Shown here: positions 60,137 through 64,000 of the stretch, one piece after another
Position numbering within the stretch: position 1 is the first letter of the stretch
How the letters are laid out: each line of letters opens with the position of its first letter
Assembly: GCF_021172045.1 (NCBI RefSeq)
Contig: NZ_CP087164.1
Span: forward strand, 2,480,001 to 2,544,000
From: Capillimicrobium parvum
Lineage (GTDB): Bacteria > Actinomycetota > Thermoleophilia > Solirubrobacterales > Solirubrobacteraceae
Direction: 5' to 3'
DNA: 64,000 bases
Notes under the pieces: model-generated
The model's input: the letters and a program-made list of their open reading frames with translations, nothing else
Database searches by the model: none
Told to the model about the DNA's origin: nothing
Program-made: the position numbers and the translations under genes

Positions 60137-60179
60137 AGAGGCGACGACCGGAATCGAACCGGTGTACACGGCTTTGCAG
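60137..60179 (-). repeat. Right copy of the 43-bp tRNA-Cys-derived direct repeat (putative att site)
   Basis: The minus strand reads CTGCAAAGCCG through GGTTCGATTCCGG to GTCGTCGCCT, the 3' part of tRNA-Cys with an intact T stem. No 5' half follows beyond 60179, so it is not a complete gene. It differs from the left copy (29832-29874) at one base. The integrase gene at 61197-62438 lies just to its right, as expected for the left end of another element. Confidence 0.78.
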
Positions 60180-60429
60180 GGGTGCCATTGCCGTTGCGTT
60201 TGGCCTGGAATCGCGCGTTTTCCGCGGATCGACTTGCTTCGAGTTGCGTCGAGAATCGCGTAGTTGGAGGTGCAGCGGAGGTGCGTTGGAGGTGCGACAG
60301 GAACGTCTCGTCTGGCCCGTGCCAGCGTGCGGCACGGGTCGTGCGGGACGTGTCGGTGTGCGAGTCCGTCCGAAGCCACGTTCACTATCCCGTTCGGCCA
60401 ATACCACCGAACGAAGGAGGTGTCGCATC

Positions 60430-61047
60430 GTGGCCAGCGACATGAACAGCAGGACTATCGGAGGGCTCGTCGTCTACTGCGACTGGCTCTCGGAGAAGGG
60501 CTACGCCGCGCCGTCGCAGGTCGGCCCGTGGAAGATCGCCATCCGGAAGGTGTTCGAGGCCGTCGACGGCCCCGGCTCCGGATTCGAGGACAAGCCGTTG
60601 GAAGACCTCGATCTGGATGACGCGTTCCGCCGTTTCCGCACACTCACGGCACAGACGTACAAGTCGGAGAGCCAGGACGCATATGTCGGTCGCGTCAAGC
60701 GGGCGATCGAGGCGTACGAGTACTGGCTGACCAACCAGAAGCCCCCGGCGTTCCGCCAGGCGGGCAAGCGCAGCGATGACGGAGACGCCGCCAAGGCGCG
60801 GGAGACGGCCCCCAAGCCGAAGACCACGCCGCTGACGGCCGTGGAGCCGGGGCGCGACGAGCGGAAGGTCGAGGACTTCATCGACTACCCGTTCCCGCTG
60901 CGCAACGGTCAGATCGCTCGCCTGTCGCTGCCTCAGCGGCTCGAGAAGTCGGACGTGGACCGCATGGTCCAGCTGCTGCACGCGCTCCAGTTCGAGCCGC
61001 AGCCGCAGATCCCCGAGCGCACCGGGGAGGAGCAGGCCGCTGCCTAG
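60430..61047 (+). CDS. Hypothetical protein at the left end of the second element
   Basis: 205 residues from GTG 60430, nine bases after AAGGAGG; ATG 60442 is too far. The first 100 residues (IGGLVVYCDWLSEKGYAAPS, YVGRVKRAIEAYEYWLTNQK) look like a helical SAM-like or core-binding domain as in integrases. A charged linker follows, then a C-terminal segment IDYPFPLRNGQIARLSLPQR with DVDRMVQLLHALQFEPQP. The protein is conserved-looking but not named. Position near the att site and an integrase suggests a role in element control. Confidence 0.7.
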   Translation: MASDMNSRTIGGLVVYCDWLSEKGYAAPSQVGPWKIAIRKVFEAVDGPGSGFEDKPLEDLDLDDAFRRFRTLTAQTYKSESQDAYVGRVKRAIEAYEYWLTNQKPPAFRQAGKRSDDGDAAKARETAPKPKTTPLTAVEPGRDERKVEDFIDYPFPLRNGQIARLSLPQRLEKSDVDRMVQLLHALQFEPQPQIPERTGEEQAAA

Positions 61048-61066
61048 CGCGTAGCTAGGACGACGA

Positions 61067-61088
61067 AGGGCCGCCCGAAAGCGGCCCT
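61067..61088. terminator. Hairpin terminator between convergent genes
   Basis: Stem AGGGCCGC (61067-61074) and GCGGCCCT (61081-61088) around CCGAAA, 20 bases after the hypothetical gene's stop and 109 bases before the integrase stop. Probably ends transcription from both sides. Confidence 0.65.
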
Positions 61089-61196
61089 CCGTGTGGTGCC
61101 GTCGCGTCTACGTTCTGAGGCGAGGCGCGGCGGCTCCACGTTCCTACCAACCTACTGCGCGGAGAGACGCTTCCCTCCCCGCTGTTTGGTCACTTT

Positions 61197-62438
61197 TCAG
61201 TCGCCGGCGACCGGGGCCAGCAAGGCGGTCATCCCGGCTGTGGGCACTTCGAACGCGTTCGAGAACGCTGCGCCGATGCGCCTCGCACGGTCCTTGCGCG
61301 GTGCGAAGTGCATGTACGTCTGGGTGGTCATCACGTGCGCGTGGCCCATCAGCTCCTGGATCTCGGTCACCGGCACGCCCGCCGCCGCCAACGTCTGGAA
61401 CACGAACCGGTCCGCGCCCTCCGCTTCGCGCTTGTGCCCGAGGCCCGCCGCCTTGAGCGCCGCGTACAGATCGACGCGCACCTCGAAGTCGTTGAGCCAC
61501 GTGCCATCTGCCTGGACGAACACGAGGTCGTCGTCGTCGCTGTAGACGGTGCGGTTGCGATGCATGGCCAGCGCCGTCAGAAGCTCGGGGGCCAGGTCCA
61601 CGGACCGCGTCTTGTAGCTCTTAGTCGGCTGCTCGAACCGGTCGTGGAGGGCGAGGCTGCGCTCGACGCGCACCACGCCGCCGACGAAGTCCACGACCCG
61701 CCAGCACAGCGCCATGAGCTCGCCCAGGCGCAGCCCTGCCATGCCCGCCATCAGGTACAGCAGCCCGTCCTGAGGCGTGGCCGCTGACGACACGACGCGG
61801 GCCAACTCGTCGGGCGTCAGGAACGTCAGGCGGCCGGACCCCTTGTCCCGCATCTTCTCGACGCGGACAGCGGGGTTGTGGACGATCCCCCATTTGCGCT
61901 CGGCGCGCTTGAAGATGTCGCCCAGGATGACGAGGTGCCGGTTGATGGTGCGCGGGGCCAGCTTGCGCCCGGTGCCCTGCCGTCCCCGCTCGGCAATGGC
62001 GGCCTTGTACGCCTCCACGTCCTGCGGCGTGATCTGCTCCACGGCGACGTCACCGAAGTGGGCGGCCAGCAGCGTGGCCGTACGGCGGTAGTCGCCAAGG
62101 GTGGAGGACCGCACGCGCCGGTCGTGCTCGACGTACCGCAGCCACTCGTCGGCGGCTTCGCGGAACGTCACCACGGCGGGCCTGCCGCCCACGACGCGCT
62201 CGCGTTCGGCATCGAGGATGCGCACCAGTTCGTCGTTCGCGGTGCGCTCGGTGAAATACCCGGCCGGTGGACGGCCCGCCTTGGGCCAGTGCGGACCGAG
62301 CCGGCGAGTCTTCTGCGTGGGGCCGAAGGTGCCGTCCTGCCGATGGTCGAGCGTGCGGTAGCGGACGTACCAGACCTCGCCCTTGGTCTTGCGCTCCTTG
62401 CGGACGTGGCCAGTTGCGGCGGTAGGCTGCGGGCGCAT
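61197..62438 (-). CDS. Phage-type tyrosine recombinase (integrase), HxxR box apparently missing
   Basis: 413 residues. N-terminal arm-binding region, SAM-like core domain (about 90-185; TFREAADEWLRYVEHDRRVR), then the catalytic domain with MAGLRLGELMALCWRV (Arg), PTKSYKTRSV (Lys), LMGHAHVMTTQTY (His, Tyr). The box that normally reads HDLRHTF is replaced by DRFVFQTLAAAGVP; five to six residues seem to be missing between RF and VF. Without His-x-x-Arg the strand exchange chemistry should fail. The gene's position next to the right tRNA-Cys repeat fits an element that integrates there. Confidence 0.87.
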   Translation of the reverse strand: MRPQPTAATGHVRKERKTKGEVWYVRYRTLDHRQDGTFGPTQKTRRLGPHWPKAGRPPAGYFTERTANDELVRILDAERERVVGGRPAVVTFREAADEWLRYVEHDRRVRSSTLGDYRRTATLLAAHFGDVAVEQITPQDVEAYKAAIAERGRQGTGRKLAPRTINRHLVILGDIFKRAERKWGIVHNPAVRVEKMRDKGSGRLTFLTPDELARVVSSAATPQDGLLYLMAGMAGLRLGELMALCWRVVDFVGGVVRVERSLALHDRFEQPTKSYKTRSVDLAPELLTALAMHRNRTVYSDDDDLVFVQADGTWLNDFEVRVDLYAALKAAGLGHKREAEGADRFVFQTLAAAGVPVTEIQELMGHAHVMTTQTYMHFAPRKDRARRIGAAFSNAFEVPTAGMTALLAPVAGD

Positions 62439-62561
62439 CTCGGGCTCCTTCCGAGTTGTCAGACCCCCGGTCGTTGATGCGGCGCGGGGGTCATCTACTT
62501 AAGTGACACTGCGTTGCCACTATTGCAGACCTCCCAAAAACCGTGTGCGCTCTAATTACGG

Positions 62562-63140
62562 TTAATCTGGGTGCGACCGACGGTGCCAGTCCGCCAGAGC
62601 CGTTACAAACCTGCTGTCACGCCACCACGTTCGCGGTAGTCGCCCATCCGGTACTACCGCCCAGGGCCACGCGCCGAGTTGGGCGAGAATTACTCGTCCG
62701 TCGTTCCGCCACCGTTCGACTGTGCCGGACCGCCAGGAGTCTTGACGGAACGTGACCTCGCGTAGCGCCATGGGATGGCCAGGCGACTTCCGCAGGTAGC
62801 GCTCCAAGAACGTCCCGGGTGCTAGTTCCCGACGCTCGATGTCGCACATGTAGGCCACGGTCGCCGCCTCGTAGGCATTTCGTCTTGGCTGGCCCGCCGT
62901 GTCGTGTTGTGGCCCCGGCTGAGTCGTGCCGTCCGTTGGACGGGTGGCGTCGGCTAGCGCCTCGGTAAACGATCGCAGCAGATCCGGCTCAGGTATGAAC
63001 AGCAGCGGTACGGCGGTGACGAGCGGCAAGGTAGGCGAGCGTCCCGTTGTGAGTCCAGCGATCACCTGTTCAAGGTCCGGGCTTTCCCCCAGTCGAGGCA
63101 GGTAATAAGTGGCGCAAACGGGGTCTCGGTCGCGCCGCAT
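62562..63140 (-). CDS. Hypothetical protein
   Basis: 192 residues from ATG 63140. It has LPRLGESPDLEQVIAGLTTG, YEAATVAYMCDIERRELAPG, FLERYLRKSPGHPMALREVT and WPWAVVPDGRLPRTWWRDSR, a mix of acidic and aromatic residues. I do not recognise a family. It is divergent from the small HTH gene, their starts 12 bases apart, so they may share control. Possibly an element-specific regulator or cargo. Confidence 0.6.
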   Translation of the reverse strand: MRRDRDPVCATYYLPRLGESPDLEQVIAGLTTGRSPTLPLVTAVPLLFIPEPDLLRSFTEALADATRPTDGTTQPGPQHDTAGQPRRNAYEAATVAYMCDIERRELAPGTFLERYLRKSPGHPMALREVTFRQDSWRSGTVERWRNDGRVILAQLGAWPWAVVPDGRLPRTWWRDSRFVTALADWHRRSHPD

Positions 63141-63152
63141 GCTGTGCCCACG

Positions 63153-63380
63153 ATGGCTCAAGTCGCCCACAACACAGCAGGTTGGCAGTCGGACCGGCTA
63201 GTTCCCGCATCGGAGGTCGCAGGCCTCCTAGGCGTCTCCAGGAGCACGGTGGTTCGGCTCGCCGACCGCGGAGATCTACGGCCGGTGCGTCTCTCCTCCA
63301 GATGCACCCGGTACCGCATGAGCGACGTCGTCGCCTTCATCGAAGCCCGGCAGTCGAGCGCGAGCGCTGATGATGCATGA
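63153..63380 (+). CDS. Excisionase-like MerR/HTH_17 DNA-binding protein
   Basis: 75 residues from ATG 63153 (GTG 63144 is possible). A single helix-turn-helix: LVPASEVAGLLGVSRSTVVR with ADRGDLRPVRL and RYRMSDVVAFIEARQ, the pattern of excisionases and small helper HTH proteins of integrated elements. Its stop overlaps the start of the next gene (ATGA), so they are co-translated. Confidence 0.8.
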   Translation: MAQVAHNTAGWQSDRLVPASEVAGLLGVSRSTVVRLADRGDLRPVRLSSRCTRYRMSDVVAFIEARQSSASADDA

Positions 63381-64000
63381 GCAACCTCGCAAGGTTCATC
63401 GAGTCCGGCCCAGAGACGCCGCTCGCGGAGGGGCAGGTGTTGGTGGGCACCGCTTGCGAGCACGCGTATCTCTGGGACGAGATCGAGCTTCCGTATGGCG
63501 ATGGTCCGCGCGGTCACGGAGACACTGCCGCGTGGTGTCCGAAGTGCGACGACCCGACGGCCGTGCGCCATTTTGCGATGCGCAGCGTGACGACCTCGGG
63601 GCAAGCCGTCACGGCGCGGTGGCCCGGGTGCTCAGAGGCGGGGTGGTGGTACGTGCAGATCGATAGGAAGCTCGTCCGGTGGGCGAAGCACCTGGGCCTC
63701 AAGTCGTCCCACGTCGGACTGCTCATCGCGCTCGAGGGCTATCGGAAGACCTGGGACGCGCCGACGTGGGTCAAGTACGCGACGCTCGCGAGCGAGATCG
63801 GCGACAGCGAGGACACGATCAGCCGCCGTGTGCAGGACATGGAGCAGCTCGGTCTAATCGAGGTCGACCGCACGTCTACGAACGGTCGGCGAGGGGTCTG
63901 TCGGATCACACGCAAAGGCCTGACGTTGGCGCTTGCCCATATCGCGGGGAACATTCGGCGCGACCTGCCCGGCGACCATGGGCTCGATGAGTTCCTACGC
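63377..64000 (+). CDS. Winged-helix protein of an integrated element (partial, runs off the window)
   Basis: ATG 63377 overlaps the excisionase-like stop. The frame stays open to the last base (208 codons). A cysteine/histidine-containing first half (VLVGTACEHAYLWDEIE, DTAAWCPKCDDPTAVRHFAM) suggests a zinc site; the second half is a winged helix: LKSSHVGLLIALEGYRKTWD, YATLASEIGDSEDTISRRVQ and LIEVDRTSTNGRRGVCRITR. This resembles replication-initiation or regulator proteins of integrative elements. The C-terminus is off the right edge. Confidence 0.75.
   Translation, partial: MSNLARFIESGPETPLAEGQVLVGTACEHAYLWDEIELPYGDGPRGHGDTAAWCPKCDDPTAVRHFAMRSVTTSGQAVTARWPGCSEAGWWYVQIDRKLVRWAKHLGLKSSHVGLLIALEGYRKTWDAPTWVKYATLASEIGDSEDTISRRVQDMEQLGLIEVDRTSTNGRRGVCRITRKGLTLALAHIAGNIRRDLPGDHGLDEFLR

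Larger units (their letters stand above)
29832..60179. mobile_element. Proposed integrated element or genomic island between two tRNA-Cys-derived repeats
   Basis: The 30.3 kb between the 43-bp direct repeats holds accessory genes, an IS3 element, fragments of at least two other IS families and many broken genes. No integrase gene is seen inside. Truncated genes lie close to both ends: a PepSY fragment 33 bases inside the left repeat and an iron-permease fragment near the right one. If the repeats are att sites, the intact tRNA-Cys should lie to the right of the window and a second element begins at 60180. The extent is inference from the repeats; conjugation or phage genes are lacking. Confidence 0.45.

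Noticed and set aside
1-64000. CRISPR array or Cas genes
   Set aside because: No series of identical repeats with unique spacers and no Cas-like proteins were seen.

Overview
The window is high-GC DNA with dense, often overlapping genes, frequent GTG/TTG starts, Gram-positive-style lipoproteins and many actinobacterial families (EthD, LLM flavin monooxygenases, ECF41 sigma factor, SARP/BTAD regulator, Cds1-type cysteine desulfhydrase). I infer an actinobacterium, plausibly of the Solirubrobacterales/Thermoleophilia, but nothing here fixes the genus.

Layout. (1) 1-17.4 kb is a catabolic locus: the tail of a dimethylformamidase-like large subunit, a substrate-binding lipoprotein, a flavin monooxygenase, a minus-strand operon (aldehyde dehydrogenase, Rieske alpha, beta, second Rieske alpha), a divergent GAF-LuxR regulator, an ABC importer set (second lipoprotein, cupin, FAD amine oxidase, double ATPase, permease) and a DMSO-reductase-type molybdoenzyme. 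(2) 17.4-21.9 kb is a broken zone: a frameshifted phosphoribulokinase, a LysR gene cut by an IS256 fragment, and a tyrosine integrase with a small HTH gene beside an intact tRNA-Gly. (3) 22-29.8 kb looks like ordinary chromosome: CaiB/MaoC pair, glycine-rich secreted protein, HAD phosphatase, ring-cleaving dioxygenase, EthD protein, metallophosphatase. (4) 29.83-60.18 kb lies between two 43-bp direct repeats (one mismatch) that match the 3' part of a tRNA-Cys. It holds a two-component system, a molybdoenzyme-cupin pair, an IS3 element, an AhpD/ECF41 pair, a Cds1 - glutamine amidotransferase - double cNMP-domain cluster, a SpoIIE-type phosphatase, a NicX-like dioxygenase, a decaying SARP-type locus, a glycosyltransferase, and many gene and transposase fragments. 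(5) 60.2-64 kb is the left end of another element: an unknown protein, a tyrosine integrase that seems to lack its HxxR box, an excisionase-like gene and a winged-helix gene running off the window.

How the genes fit. The first region reads as import of a small, probably nitrogenous or aromatic, compound, oxygenase attack, then aldehyde and amine oxidation, under the GAF-LuxR regulator; the substrate is not known. The two tRNA-Cys-derived repeats suggest tandem integrative elements, the left one with no visible integrase and many broken genes. Several neighbouring genes carry single-base frameshifts (phosphoribulokinase, methyltransferase, thioesterase, SARP regulator). This is either real decay or sequencing error, and those genes are marked.
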